Assembly: GCF_900129575.1 (NCBI RefSeq)
Contig: NZ_FQWE01000002.1
Coordinates: 62,001-126,000, forward strand
Reading direction: 5' to 3'
Length of the DNA stretch: 64,000 bases
From: Flavobacterium segetis
GTDB taxonomy: Bacteria; Bacteroidota; Bacteroidia; Flavobacteriales; Flavobacteriaceae
The notes under the pieces were generated by a model. The model was not told the origin of the DNA, made no database searches, and worked only from the letters and a program-made list of their open reading frames with translations. Of the stretch, positions 9,307-20,400 are shown in pieces; position 1 is the stretch's first letter, and every line of letters begins with the position of its first letter. The translations under genes and the position numbers were made by a program.

Positions 9307-10329
9307 TTAAAACAACCCTCCTTGAATGTTAGTATTTGATTTACCTAAATGTTTATAAGCCTTTTCAGTGACTTCACGACCTCTAGGAGTTCGCATGATA
9401 AAACCTTCTTGAATAAGAAAAGGTTCGTATACTTCTTCTATAGTTTCACTACTTTCTGATACAGCTGTCGCCAATGTAGATAGACCAACTGGACCACCTT
9501 TAAATTTATCAATAATGGTGTTTAAAATTTTATTATCCATATCATCTAATCCATAAGCATCTACATGCAATGCTTTTAGCGCATATTTTGCAATTTCGAT
9601 ATCTATTGTGCCATTCCCTTTTATTTGAGCAAAATCTCTTACTCTACGTAATAACGCATTTGCAATACGAGGAGTCCCTCTACTTCTACCAGCAATTTCT
9701 ATAGCCGCTTCAATCGAGATTGGCATTTTAAATATAGAAGCGCTTCTTTCCACAATTGTAGTTAGAAGTTCAGTAGTGTAATATTGTAAACGCGAAGATA
9801 TTCCAAAACGTGCCCGCATCGGCGCAGTAAGCAAACCGGATCTTGTCGTAGCGCCAATTAAGGTAAAAGGATTTAAATTAATTTGCACTGTTCTCGCATT
9901 TGGTCCCGACTCTATCATGATATCAATTTTAAAGTCCTCCATCGCTGAATATAAATACTCTTCTACTATTGGACTTAAACGGTGTATTTCATCAATAAAC
10001 AAAACATCTCTCTCTTCAAGATTAGTTAGTAGGCCAGCTAAATCTCCCGGCTTGTCTAAAACGGGGCCTGAAGTAATTTTAATTCCAACTTGTAATTCAT
10101 TAGCAAGGATATTAGCTAAAGTAGTCTTACCTAACCCAGGAGGCCCATGAAATAATGTATGATCAAGCGCTTCATTTCGTTGATTAGCTGCTTGTACAAA
10201 TACTTTTAAGTTTTCCAATACTTGATCTTGACCAGCAAAATCATCAAAAGACAGCGGCCTTAATTTTTTTTCAAGATCAAATTCCTCACTATTAAAAGCG
10301 TTTGAAGTAGGGTCTAAATTTTCATTCAT
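9307..10329 (-). CDS. ruvB: Holliday junction branch migration ATPase RuvB
   Basis: 340 residues from ATG 10329 ([13 protein letters not shown]). The longer frame reaching 10389 runs into the terminator of the next operon and is not credible. Walker A is GPPGLGKT, Walker B is [10 protein letters not shown], sensor 1 is GATTRSGLL, and the C-terminal winged helix ends with [12 protein letters not shown]. RuvB forms hexameric rings that, with RuvA, drive branch migration of Holliday junctions before RuvC cleavage. ruvA and ruvC are not adjacent, which is common in this phylum. The gene lies downstream of the cytochrome oxidase operon in the same direction, behind a strong terminator. Confidence 0.97.
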   Translation of the reverse strand: MNENLDPTSNAFNSEEFDLEKKLRPLSFDDFAGQDQVLENLKVFVQAANQRNEALDHTLFHGPPGLGKTTLANILANELQVGIKITSGPVLDKPGDLAGLLTNLEERDVLFIDEIHRLSPIVEEYLYSAMEDFKIDIMIESGPNARTVQINLNPFTLIGATTRSGLLTAPMRARFGISSRLQYYTTELLTTIVERSASIFKMPISIEAAIEIAGRSRGTPRIANALLRRVRDFAQIKGNGTIDIEIAKYALKALHVDAYGLDDMDNKILNTIIDKFKGGPVGLSTLATAVSESSETIEEVYEPFLIQEGFIMRTPRGREVTEKAYKHLGKSNTNIQGGLF

Positions 10330-10357
10330 AAAACAAAGATAATGTAAAGTTAGAAGT

Positions 10358-10392
10358 AAAAAAAAATGCCTTCCAGAATAGAAAGGCATTTT
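10358..10392 (-). terminator. Intrinsic terminator of the act-cta respiratory operon
   Basis: On the minus strand the stem AAAATGCCTT / AAGGCATTTT is followed by a run of T. It lies 18 bp after the ctaD stop and ends transcription before ruvB. Confidence 0.85.
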
Positions 10393-10409
10393 AAAAATAT
10401 TATCTTGAT

Positions 10410-12206
10410 CTAGTGGTGTAACACTTCTTCACCAGGTTTCATAGGTACATTTTGTGGCACAAAATCAACATCGTGATGAGGATTGCTATAATCGTAAGGC
10501 CATCTATAAACTACTGGTAGAGCGCCGGGCCAGTTACCATGAATATGTTCAACAGGAGCTGTCCACTCTAACGTGTTTGATTTCCAAGGATTCTGCACTG
10601 ATCTTTTTCCGTAAAAAATACTAGCGAAAAAGTTGTACAAGAAGATTAACTGGAATGCACCACCAACTAAGGCAAACATTGTTATTAATACATTTACATT
10701 TTGTAAGTCGTCAAATAGTGGAAAGTTAGTATTTGTGTAATAACGTCTTGGTAATCCGGCTAATCCTATAAAGTGCATAGGGAAAAATACACCATAAGAA
10801 CAAACTGCAGTTACCCAAAAATGTATGTAACCTAAATTCTTATTCATCATTCTTCCGTACAGTCTAGGAAACCAATGATAAACACCAGCAAACATTCCAT
10901 ACAAAGCAGATATACCCATTACCAAGTGGAAGTGAGCAACAACAAAATACGTGTCATGAACATTGATATCTAAAGTACTATCTCCAAGTATAATACCTGT
11001 TAAACCACCAGTAATAAACGTCGAAACCATACCAATAGAGAATAACATAGCGGGGTTAAATTGTAAATTCCCTTTCCACAAAGTCGTTATCCAGTTGAAA
11101 GCTTTTACTGCAGATGGAATTGCGATCAAAAGTGTTGTAAAAGTAAATACTGATCCCAAAAAAGGATTCATACCAGAGACAAACATGTGATGACCCCACA
11201 CAATCGTGGATAAAAATGCAATCGCCAGTGTAGAAATAATCATCGCTCTGTATCCGAATATTGGCTTACGAGCACTAGTAGCTAAAACCTCAGAAACAAT
11301 TCCCATTGCAGGAAGAATCACAATATACACCTCAGGGTGACCTAAAAACCAGAATAAGTGTTCAAACAATACCGGCGAACCTCCTTGATAATGTAACACT
11401 TCACCAGCAATATATATATCTGACAAGAAAAATGACGTACCAAAACTTCTATCAAATATTAGTAATAAAGCTGCTGACAAAAGCACAGGAAACGACACCA
11501 CTCCAATAATTGCAGTAACGAAAAAAGTCCAAATTGTTAATGGAAGTCTAGTCATAGACATGCCCTTAGTTCTTAAATTAATTACTGTAACAATATAATT
11601 CAATGAACCCATTAATGACGATGCAATAAAGATTGCCATAGAAATTAACCAAAGTGTCATTCCAGTTCCTGAACCAGGAATAGCTTGTGGCAATGCACTT
11701 AAAGGTGGATAAATTGTCCAACCAGAAGATGCAGGCCCCGCTTCAACAAATAATGAACTTAACATGATTACTGCTGATATAAAAAACAACCAATATGAGA
11801 TCATGTTCATAAAACCAGAGGCCATATCTCTTGCGCCAATTTGAAGTGGAATAAGTAAATTACTAAAAGTTCCACTTAAACCCGCCGTTAAAACAAAGAA
11901 CACCATTATAGTTCCATGAATAGTAACGAGTGCTAAATAAATATCATTAGCCATAACTCCGTTTGGAGCAAACTTATCGCCAAGTAAAATATTGAATATT
12001 TTAAATGATTCCTCAGGCCATGCTAATTGCATTCTAAATAGTAATGACATCAATATACCGATGACTCCCATGAATATACCAGTAATTAAGTACTGCTTGG
12101 CAATCATCTTATGATCTGTACTAAATATATATTTAGTAATAAAAGTTTGTTTATGGTGGTGTTCGTGCTCGTGATCCATTGCGTGATCGTGACCTTCTGC
12201 TGACAT
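10410..12206 (-). CDS. ctaD: Cytochrome c oxidase subunit I (caa3-type, haem-copper)
   Basis: 598 residues with about 12 membrane helices. The binuclear-centre motifs are present: [17 protein letters not shown] (CuB His and the cross-linked Tyr), HHMFVSG, and [15 protein letters not shown] with the haem-ligating His residues. It reduces O2 to water and pumps protons. A His-rich N-terminus ([14 protein letters not shown]) precedes the first helix. It is the last gene of the operon. No subunit III gene follows, so that must lie elsewhere. In Flavobacterium johnsoniae this oxidase forms a supercomplex with alternative complex III, whose genes sit directly upstream here. Confidence 0.97.
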   Translation of the reverse strand: MSAEGHDHAMDHEHEHHHKQTFITKYIFSTDHKMIAKQYLITGIFMGVIGILMSLLFRMQLAWPEESFKIFNILLGDKFAPNGVMANDIYLALVTIHGTIMVFFVLTAGLSGTFSNLLIPLQIGARDMASGFMNMISYWLFFISAVIMLSSLFVEAGPASSGWTIYPPLSALPQAIPGSGTGMTLWLISMAIFIASSLMGSLNYIVTVINLRTKGMSMTRLPLTIWTFFVTAIIGVVSFPVLLSAALLLIFDRSFGTSFFLSDIYIAGEVLHYQGGSPVLFEHLFWFLGHPEVYIVILPAMGIVSEVLATSARKPIFGYRAMIISTLAIAFLSTIVWGHHMFVSGMNPFLGSVFTFTTLLIAIPSAVKAFNWITTLWKGNLQFNPAMLFSIGMVSTFITGGLTGIILGDSTLDINVHDTYFVVAHFHLVMGISALYGMFAGVYHWFPRLYGRMMNKNLGYIHFWVTAVCSYGVFFPMHFIGLAGLPRRYYTNTNFPLFDDLQNVNVLITMFALVGGAFQLIFLYNFFASIFYGKRSVQNPWKSNTLEWTAPVEHIHGNWPGALPVVYRWPYDYSNPHHDVDFVPQNVPMKPGEEVLHH

Positions 12207-12236
12207 ATATCTTTACTTTAAATTTTCTTAATATTA

Positions 12237-13397
12237 TTATTTCATTGCCACTTTAGCAACAGTTGCAGTATCAATAGCTTTAGTAGAGTCTGACTTGATT
12301 TCCCCATCAACTGCAGTAGGAGGAGCGTTCGCTTCTTTAACCTGATTTACTAATAAAGCTTGTTCACTTAACCATTTTTTGTAATCTTCAGGAGTGTCAA
12401 CGATAACTTTCATTTGCATATTGTAGTGTGAAGCTCCACATATTTTGTTACATAAAAGTAAGAAATCAAATGTATAAGGATCAAGCGCAGCCTCCCCTTT
12501 TGCAACAAGACCAACACTCTTCTTTGTTCTCAAATCATTAATGTGCGCTACTTTTTCTATCATATACGGTAACTCTCTGTACTCATCAGTAGTTAGTACA
12601 GGCGTAAAAGCAAATTGAGTAATCATACCTGGAACAACATTCATCTGGGCTCTAAAATGCGGAAAATACGCAGAATGTAAAACATCTTGAGATCGCATTT
12701 TGAATTGTACTTTTTTACCTTTCGGGATATGCAATTCAGTTGTTACCACAATATCATCTTGAGAATAAGGATCCGCCATATCCACACCAAGACTATTCAC
12801 ACCTTCAATCAACCTAACATTTGCTTTTCCTAAAACATTATCCTCTCCTGCATATCTAATTTTCCAATTAAATTGCTGCGCATATACCTCAATAATAATT
12901 GTATCCTCATCTTCATCAACAAACATAATATTTGTCCATGCGTACAAGCCGTACAAAATTAAACCCGCAAGAACAACAGCCGGGATTCCACTCCATATCG
13001 CTTCAAGCTTATTATTATCTGCAAAATACAAAGCCTTTCTGTCTTTTTTACCTCTGTATTTGAAAGCGAAATAATGCAATAATACCTGAGTAATAGCCTG
13101 CACAATAAAAATCAAAAGCCAAGTAATATTCATCAAACGATCAACCTCAAAACCATGTTCCGATGCTGGTGTATGAAGAACTAAAGGACCCCACTTAAAT
13201 AAACCGTAAATTGTGAATATGTATAAAAATGCTAAAAAACCAAACATTAAGTAACCTTGTACATTGTTATCCTCATCAGTAGCTACTTCTGAACGATCAG
13301 GGTTTGATCCAACTTGCGTAAGGTCGAATATTTTAGTCAATTGCCATAAAGCAACAGCTAATAAAACTAAAACTATAATTACCAACAAACTTGTCAT
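12237..13397 (-). CDS. ctaC: Cytochrome c oxidase subunit II
   Basis: 386 residues. Three hydrophobic segments in the first 150 residues (one is the signal or first helix) are followed by a cupredoxin domain with QFNWKIRYAG, HSAYFPHFRAQ and the CuA loop CNKICGASHYNMQM. CuA accepts electrons from a cytochrome c domain and passes them to subunit I. The usual Glu in the loop (C-x-E-x-C) is Lys here; since that residue binds copper through its backbone carbonyl, the site can still form. The gene is 30 bp upstream of ctaD. The C-terminal tail is rich in Ala, Thr and charged residues. Confidence 0.95.
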   Translation of the reverse strand: MTSLLVIIVLVLLAVALWQLTKIFDLTQVGSNPDRSEVATDEDNNVQGYLMFGFLAFLYIFTIYGLFKWGPLVLHTPASEHGFEVDRLMNITWLLIFIVQAITQVLLHYFAFKYRGKKDRKALYFADNNKLEAIWSGIPAVVLAGLILYGLYAWTNIMFVDEDEDTIIIEVYAQQFNWKIRYAGEDNVLGKANVRLIEGVNSLGVDMADPYSQDDIVVTTELHIPKGKKVQFKMRSQDVLHSAYFPHFRAQMNVVPGMITQFAFTPVLTTDEYRELPYMIEKVAHINDLRTKKSVGLVAKGEAALDPYTFDFLLLCNKICGASHYNMQMKVIVDTPEDYKKWLSEQALLVNQVKEANAPPTAVDGEIKSDSTKAIDTATVAKVAMK

Positions 13398-13416
13398 CTG
13401 TTATTTACTTTAAATA

Positions 13417-14889
13417 TTAATAATGAAAATGTTTACTCTCTTCTATGAAAGGATTTCTTTTTGGCAATAATGGCACCTTAGTCATAGCAGTGAATACAAT
13501 ATAAATGAACAACCCAAGGAAGAATAAAACTGACGCTATTTCAGAAATACCAATAAACCATCGATCACCAACTGTTCCAGGCATAATCATTATAAAGAAA
13601 TCAAGATAATGACCAATTAAAATGACAACCCCAGCCATAACAAGAATCCAGCTTATTCTTTTAAAATCTGTGTTAATTAATATTAGTAATGGAAATACAA
13701 AATTCATCACAACTGCTCCAAAAAATGGCAAATTATACATCTCTATTCTAGTGATATAATAAGTCACCTCCTCAGGAATATTTGCATACCAAATAAGCAT
13801 GTACTGTGAAAACCATAAGTATGTCCAAAAAACGCTAAAACCAAACATGAATTTTGCAAGATCATGAATATGACTTGTATTCACATGTTCTAATGCCCCT
13901 TGAGACTTAAGATATAATGTCACTAGAGCTATGGTAGTTATCGCACTCACAAAGAAGCTAGAGAAAACATACCATCCAAACAAGGTACTAAACCAGTGGG
14001 GATCAATTGACATAATCCAATCCCACGACATTATCGATTCGGTTACAATAAAAAATACTAAAAATATAGCCGAAAGTTTAAAATTCTTTTTATAAAAAAG
14101 ATTATCATTAGCATCATCTTGAGCCAAACAGTTTTTTCTTGAATAGTATCTGTAAAGATTCCAACCTATTAAAAATATCGCTGCTCTAATTATCCAAAAT
14201 GGAAAATTTAAATATCCTGCTTTGTTTGCTATGAGTTTATCTGTTGCAACTACTTCAGGATCTAACCATACGAAAAGGTGATTTAAATGAAAACCACACA
14301 GAAGTAAAAAGATAAAGAATATAATTGAACCAATAGGCAGATAAGCAGTGATCCCTTGCATAACTCTAAAAAGTACAGGAGACCATCCAGCTTGAGCCAC
14401 TTGCTGAATAGCATAAAATGCCAAAACACCGAGTGAAATAAGCATAAAAAATATACATGCGACATAAAAAGCAGACCAAGGTTTATTTTGTAACTGGTGC
14501 AAAACATGAGTCAAGTGTTCCGTATGTTCTTCTTCTGCAGTCAATACATGAGCTTTTTCTCTTCCGGCAGTTAAATCAGTTAAAACTAAAACTTCATTTT
14601 CTTTACTAACTTTTGTAGAATCATCTGCGGTTGTAACTCCTTTATTTGAAACCACAACACTTTTATCAATAGATGCTTTTTCATCACTTGAGGAAGTTTC
14701 ATGATGCTCATTCTTGCTAGCATCATCGTGATTTGAATCGCCATGACCACCATGACTTTCTGCTGCAAGAAGCTTCTCAACCTCTTGAATATCTTTAGGT
14801 GCAGCATAAAAACCATACCCTATACCTAAAATCCCTAAGGTCATTAAGATGAAAGACAGTGTTTTTAATTTACTTGAAAATGTATACAT
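13417..14889 (-). CDS. actF: Alternative complex III subunit ActF
   Basis: 490 residues from ATG 14889 (MYTFSSKLKTLSF). The extension to 14916 would need a TTG start directly at the ActE stop and adds nothing conserved. About ten membrane helices form the second NrfD-like membrane subunit of the quinol:cytochrome c/oxidase oxidoreductase. Between helix 1 and helix 2 lies a soluble acidic and His-rich insert of roughly 100 residues (AESHGGHGDSNHDDASKNEHH), low in complexity and probably disordered. Its role is unknown. The gene sits between actE and ctaC in one operon. Confidence 0.93.
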   Translation of the reverse strand: MYTFSSKLKTLSFILMTLGILGIGYGFYAAPKDIQEVEKLLAAESHGGHGDSNHDDASKNEHHETSSSDEKASIDKSVVVSNKGVTTADDSTKVSKENEVLVLTDLTAGREKAHVLTAEEEHTEHLTHVLHQLQNKPWSAFYVACIFFMLISLGVLAFYAIQQVAQAGWSPVLFRVMQGITAYLPIGSIIFFIFLLLCGFHLNHLFVWLDPEVVATDKLIANKAGYLNFPFWIIRAAIFLIGWNLYRYYSRKNCLAQDDANDNLFYKKNFKLSAIFLVFFIVTESIMSWDWIMSIDPHWFSTLFGWYVFSSFFVSAITTIALVTLYLKSQGALEHVNTSHIHDLAKFMFGFSVFWTYLWFSQYMLIWYANIPEEVTYYITRIEMYNLPFFGAVVMNFVFPLLILINTDFKRISWILVMAGVVILIGHYLDFFIMIMPGTVGDRWFIGISEIASVLFFLGLFIYIVFTAMTKVPLLPKRNPFIEESKHFHY

Positions 14890-14916
14890 ATCTATTACGA
14901 TCAGTTTGTTCAACAA

Positions 14917-15465
14917 TTATAATTTTTCTTTAAGCTTTACAACATAAGCAGCAACTAACCAGCGTTCATGCTGATTTAACTGATTTGAATATGCTCCCAT
15001 GGAATTTAATCCGTAAGTCATTACATGATAAATGCTACCTTCATTAATCACTCTATCTTTATAACTCGGAATACCTAATAATTTACCTTGAGTAACTAAC
15101 TTACCTTTACCATTACCCTCATTACCATGGCAAATCGCACAGTAAATTTCGTACAACTCCTTAGCCTTTGCAAAATCTTTCTCTACTATAGTATCTAATG
15201 GTGACTTCGAATTTAGCTTTGCAAGATCGTAACCCTCTGTTGAGTTTTCAAAACCATAAGGAACGAAACCTCTTTTAAGAGAACCATCTGCAGGAAGTTG
15301 TCCTTCTTTACCATTCTTAAACGCAGTAGACTCTGAATAAGTATCATATCCAATATGTTCATACATATTTGGAAAATACTGATAGTTTGGCGCAGTAGTA
15401 TTATGGCATGACGAAACTAAAATCGAAATTCCAAATAGAAGTGTTATTTTATATATGCTTTTCAT
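14917..15465 (-). CDS. actE: Alternative complex III mono-haem cytochrome c lipoprotein ActE
   Basis: 182 residues. A lipoprotein signal ends at SSC (about residue 20), so the protein should be anchored to the outer face of the inner membrane. There is one haem site, CAICHGNEGNGKG, with a candidate Met ligand in the C-terminal third (YGLNSMGAYSNQ). In alternative complex III it passes electrons from the ActA haems toward the oxidase. It starts 8 bp after actD and is followed by actF. Confidence 0.93.
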   Translation of the reverse strand: MKSIYKITLLFGISILVSSCHNTTAPNYQYFPNMYEHIGYDTYSESTAFKNGKEGQLPADGSLKRGFVPYGFENSTEGYDLAKLNSKSPLDTIVEKDFAKAKELYEIYCAICHGNEGNGKGKLVTQGKLLGIPSYKDRVINEGSIYHVMTYGLNSMGAYSNQLNQHERWLVAAYVVKLKEKL

Positions 15466-15473
15466 ATCTCTAA

Positions 15474-15998
15474 TTAATGCTTATCTATTACTTTAACTTC
15501 TATTGCTCCCGTATTTTGAAAAAAAGTGATTAACTCTTCCTCATTATCTCTTACAGCCACTTCCATTAAAAAATGATCATCTGTTGTTCGTACGTCTGGA
15601 TTTTCTGCCTGTTTAAAAGGCCATAATTTACTTCTCATATAAAAAGTAATTACCATCAAATGCGCTGCAAAAAAAACTGTAAGTTCAAACATAATTGGAA
15701 CAAAAGCTGGCATATTTTCTACGTAACTAAAACTTGGTTTTCCACCAATGTCCTGAGGCCAATCTTGAATCATTATGTAGTACATCATCCACGTGGCAAA
15801 TGCTAGACCAACACATCCATATAAAAAAGAACAAATAGCTAATCTTGTAGGCGCAAGACCCATAGCCTTATCCAATCCGTGAACTGGAAAGGGCGTGAAA
15901 ACTTCTTCAATATGATGACGAGCTGCTCTAGTTGTTTTAACCGCGTCCATCAAAATATCATCGTCATTATAAATGGCGTATATTACTTTATTACTCAT
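15474..15998 (-). CDS. actD: Alternative complex III subunit ActD (DUF3341)
   Basis: 174 residues. A soluble N-terminal part (MSNKVIYAIYNDDDILMDAV) is followed by two membrane helices (FLYGCVGLAFATWMMYYIMI and FVPIMFELTVFFAAHLMVIT) and a soluble tail. This is the DUF3341 layout of ActD, a small membrane subunit of the complex. It overlaps the end of actC by 8 bp, which supports coupled translation. Confidence 0.93.
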   Translation of the reverse strand: MSNKVIYAIYNDDDILMDAVKTTRAARHHIEEVFTPFPVHGLDKAMGLAPTRLAICSFLYGCVGLAFATWMMYYIMIQDWPQDIGGKPSFSYVENMPAFVPIMFELTVFFAAHLMVITFYMRSKLWPFKQAENPDVRTTDDHFLMEVAVRDNEEELITFFQNTGAIEVKVIDKH

Positions 15999-17394
15999 GG
16001 TGTGAATCTTTATTTGCTTCTCTTTCTCTCTTATAATTTTCTCCCGTAGCTTTCAAAATTGTTTTTACCTCCGCTTGTGCAATTACTGGGAAAGTTCTAG
16101 CGTATAACAAAAATAAAACAAAAAAGAAACCAATTGTACCTATAAAAATACCTATATCAACGAACGTAGGAGAAAACATCGTCCATGAGGACGGTAAATA
16201 ATCTCTGTGTAATGAAGTAACTATAATAACAAAACGTTCAAACCACATTCCTATGTTTACAACAATTGAAATTATAAACGAGAACATGATACTTGTTCGC
16301 AATTTTTTAAACCACATGAACTGCGGGGAAAAAACATTACAAGTCATCATTGACCAGTAAGCCCACCAATATGGACCTGTCGCTCTATTTAAAAAAGCGT
16401 ATTGCTCATATTCTACACCTGAATACCACGCTACAAATAGCTCTGTTATGTAAGCAACACCTACTATTGAACCAGTAATCATAATTACAATGTTCATTAA
16501 TTCAATATGTTGCACTGTTATATATGCCTCTAAATTAGACACTTTTCTCATAATAATAAGCAAAGTATTTACCATTGCAAACCCCGAGAAAACAGCTCCT
16601 GCAACAAAATATGGAGGAAAAATGGTAGTATGCCACCCAGGAATTACAGATGTAGCGAAGTCCATCGAAACAATTGTATGTACCGAAAGAACAAGAGGAG
16701 TAGCTAAACCCGCAAGAACCAATGAAACTTCTTCAAAACGCTGCCAGTCTTTCGCTCTACCGCTCCAACCAAAACTTAAAATTGAATAAACTCTTTTATT
16801 AAATGGTGTGATAGCTCTGTCTCTTAGCATTGCAAAATCGGGTAGTAAACCTGTCCACCAAAACACCAATGAAACAGATAAATAAGTTGAAATTGCAAAA
16901 ACATCCCATAGTAATGGAGAATTAAAGTTTACCCATAAAGAACCAAATTGATTCGGAATAGGAAGTACCCAGTACGCTAACCAAGGACGACCCATGTGAA
17001 TTATTGGAAACAACCCCGCTTGAATGACTGAAAATATGGTCATAGCTTCGGCTGAACGGTTGATTGCCATTCTCCACCGCTGACGGAAAAGTAGCAACAC
17101 TGCAGAAATTAAAGTTCCTGCATGTCCAATACCAACCCACCAAACGAAATTGGTAATATCCCAAGCCCATCCAACAGTCTTATTTAATCCCCAAGTTCCA
17201 ATCCCAGTTGAGACGGTGTAAATGATACAGCCAAGTCCCCAAAGGAAGGCTATTAATGCAATTGAAAATACAATCCACCAATGTTTGTTTGCCTTTCCTT
17301 CAACAGGTGCGGCTACATCTATAGTTACATCGTGATAAGATTTATCACCTATAACTAAGGGTTTTCTAATGGTTGCTTCGTAGTGAGACGACAT
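15991..17394 (-). CDS. actC: Alternative complex III NrfD-like quinol-oxidising subunit ActC
   Basis: 467 residues and about ten membrane helices of the NrfD/PsrC type (GWAWDITNFVWWVGIGHAGT, WRMAINRSAEAMTIFSVIQA). ActC carries the menaquinol site facing the ActB iron-sulphur domain. It begins 38 bp after actB and overlaps actD. The length matches other Bacteroidota ActC proteins. Confidence 0.95.
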   Translation of the reverse strand: MSSHYEATIRKPLVIGDKSYHDVTIDVAAPVEGKANKHWWIVFSIALIAFLWGLGCIIYTVSTGIGTWGLNKTVGWAWDITNFVWWVGIGHAGTLISAVLLLFRQRWRMAINRSAEAMTIFSVIQAGLFPIIHMGRPWLAYWVLPIPNQFGSLWVNFNSPLLWDVFAISTYLSVSLVFWWTGLLPDFAMLRDRAITPFNKRVYSILSFGWSGRAKDWQRFEEVSLVLAGLATPLVLSVHTIVSMDFATSVIPGWHTTIFPPYFVAGAVFSGFAMVNTLLIIMRKVSNLEAYITVQHIELMNIVIMITGSIVGVAYITELFVAWYSGVEYEQYAFLNRATGPYWWAYWSMMTCNVFSPQFMWFKKLRTSIMFSFIISIVVNIGMWFERFVIIVTSLHRDYLPSSWTMFSPTFVDIGIFIGTIGFFFVLFLLYARTFPVIAQAEVKTILKATGENYKREREANKDSHHE

Positions 17395-17431
17395 AATCCT
17401 TTATATTGATTCTTAATTAATTTACTTTGTA

Positions 17432-20400
17432 CTAGGTATTTCTAACTTTAACGTGATAAATCACATTTGGTTTTGTTCCAACATGCTCTAAAAGATGATA
17501 CATCCTGTCATCTGCGACTAATTCTGTAATGACAGCATCAGTATCGTTTATATCTCCAAACTTCATTGCTCCTTGTGCACAAGCATTTGAACAAGCAGTC
17601 TGAAATTCACCATCAACTACTGGTCTTCCTTCATTTTTCGCTTTCAAGATAGTGGCTTGTGTCATTTGGATACACATAGAACATTTCTCCATAACACCAC
17701 GCGAACGAACATTTACATCTGGATTTAGTACCATACGACCTAAGTCATCATTCATATGATAATCAAATTCACTATTTTTATTATATAAGAACCAGTTAAA
17801 ACGACGTACTTTATAAGGACAGTTATTAGCACAATAACGAGTACCAACACATCGATTGTAAGCCATGTGATTTTGACCTTGACGTGAATGTGATGTTGCA
17901 GCAACAGGACATACAGTCTCACAAGGTGCGTGATTACAATGTTGACACATTACCGGTTGAAAAGAAACTTGAGGATTTTCGCCAGCTTTTTCCATTTCAT
18001 TGAAAGTTGAAAGAGAACTACTTAAACCTGATATATTTTCTTTTCTTTCGTTATCACCTGCAAACGTATCTTCCGAAGAATAATACCTGTCGATACGCAA
18101 CCAATGCATATCACGACTTCTTCTAATTTCCGCTTTACCAACTACTGGTACATTGTTTTCAGCATGGCACGCAATCACACAAGCACCGCAACCCGTGCAA
18201 GCATTCAGATCTATCGAAAGATTAAAATGATGCCCTACAGATCTATCAAAAGGTTCCCATAAATCGACTGTAGTCGCTTCAACCTCTTTGTGATCCAAAG
18301 AAACCACTGGTTGTTTATTCCAAAACTCAGGTTGTTTTGTATTAAAAATCTCTAATGACGTTTCTTTAATAATATCTCCTCTACCCATTAAAGTTTTTTG
18401 ACCTTGAACACATGCAAACTCGTGCTCTCCACCCGCATTTTCTAATGTAATATTTTGAATATTATCGAAATTTTTATATAACGGGTAAGCATTCAATCCT
18501 ACTATCATTTCTTCTTTCATCGCTGATTTACGACCATAACCAAGAGCTAAACCAACTGTCCCAACAGCTTGTCCTGGTTGAACTATCACCGGAACATTCT
18601 CTAGTTTTAATCCGTCAACTGTTGTAATTGTGGCATAACTTCCGTTCAAACCACCGTTTGCAACAATTTCATTTGACATTTCATATTTATCAGCATCTGC
18701 TTTAGAAACAGTTAAATAATTATCCCATGAAACTCTAGTTATTGGGTCAGGAAATTCCTGTAACCAAGGGTTATTGGCTTGTTGTCCGTCTCCTAAACCT
18801 GTTTTAGTATACAAAACAAGTTCTAAACCTTTTCCACTTTTTGACTTTGCTAAGGTAGTAGCAGCACCATTATAATCAGCTGAACCCACTGAAATATTTA
18901 CACTACTTCCAACAAAAACACCATCATGCAAAACTTGATTCCATGTAGAACCAGCTATTATTTCTGATGAGTTTAATTTTATATAGTCATAAAAAGAACC
19001 TGTTTCACCATTCAATGAAAGCAAAACATCTTGAAATTGTTTAGTAGTAAAAAGAGGTCTGATTGTAGGCTGAGTAATACTGTAATTACCCTTAACAATG
19101 CTTAGATCGTTCCACGACTCTAGATAATGAGGAACTGCGGCAGCGATTGTGCTGATAGAAGCAGTTTCATCATCTTTTAATGAAAAAGAAACAGATGTTT
19201 TAACCTTTTTAATACCTTGGACAAATGCCGTACTGTTTGGTAAAGTGTAAACAGGATTAATACCGCTCATAATTAATGTATGAACTTTACCAGCGTTCAT
19301 ATCAGCAACTAGCTGTGAAACCTTAATATTAGATCCCTTTCTAATTTGTCTAACACCTGATTTAGCAAAACCATCACTAGATAAAATTTGATTGATCGCT
19401 ATAACTAAAATCTGTGCATTTTTATCTTGTATGCCAGATACTATCAAGCCTTTAGATCCTGCCGCCTTCAATTGTTGACCGACTTTAGTAACCTCTGCTT
19501 TGAATTCGGGATCTAAAGTAACTGCAACACTAGAATTAGAAACAATATTATATATATGAACTAACGCTTGTTTTTGATTAGCGGTTGACATCGCAAGCCG
19601 TTTGTCAGCAGCAGCACCAGAAAGTGTCACATTTGACTCCATTTGGAAATGACGAGACATTCTACCGCCTTTTGGAATTCTGCCCTGCGCATAACCGGCA
19701 GCGTATCCCCCACCTTGCCAATCTCCAAGAAAATCAGCACCAACTGAAACAATTAATGAAGCCTTTGAAAAATCATAATTAACTAGAGCTCTTTCCCCAT
19801 ATACAGTCTCAAAAGCATCTAAAGCCTCCGATTCAGAAACAGCATCATAAATTACATGCTTAGCATTTGGATTTTTACCCAAAAATTCACTTATTAATTT
19901 TTCAGTTGAGGGACTGGCTAGCGTATTTGTAAAAAGAACAACCTGACCTCCTTTTGCAGAAGCATCAGCAATACTCAATTTTATTTTTGAATCTACTGAG
20001 GACCAAGTTGAAGCTTTACCATCAATTTTTGGCTCTTTCAAACGCATACTATCATATAAAGAAAGTATAGAAGCGTGAATTCTTGCATTCGCACTGAAAT
20101 TAGCACCTTCGATTGTATTATTATCTATCTTAATCGGACGCCCTTCACGTGTTTTTACTAATAAATTAGCAAAATCAAAACCGTCAAAAACAGACGTTGC
20201 GTAATAATCAGCAATTCCCGGGATAATCTGCTCTGGCTGTAGAACATAAGGTATTGATTTGTTAACAGGACCCTCGCAAGCTGCAAGCGTTGCCGCTGCT
20301 GTACTAAAACCAACGTACTTTAAAAAATCACGACGTGTAGTTGATGAGGATGCCAAAGCATCAATATTTCCTAAAAACTCATCAGTAGGAATCTCCTCAA

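Noticed and set aside
10330..10389. Longer RuvB starting MPFYSGRH
   Set aside because: The extension is read from the stem and T run of the ctaD terminator and has no conserved residues.
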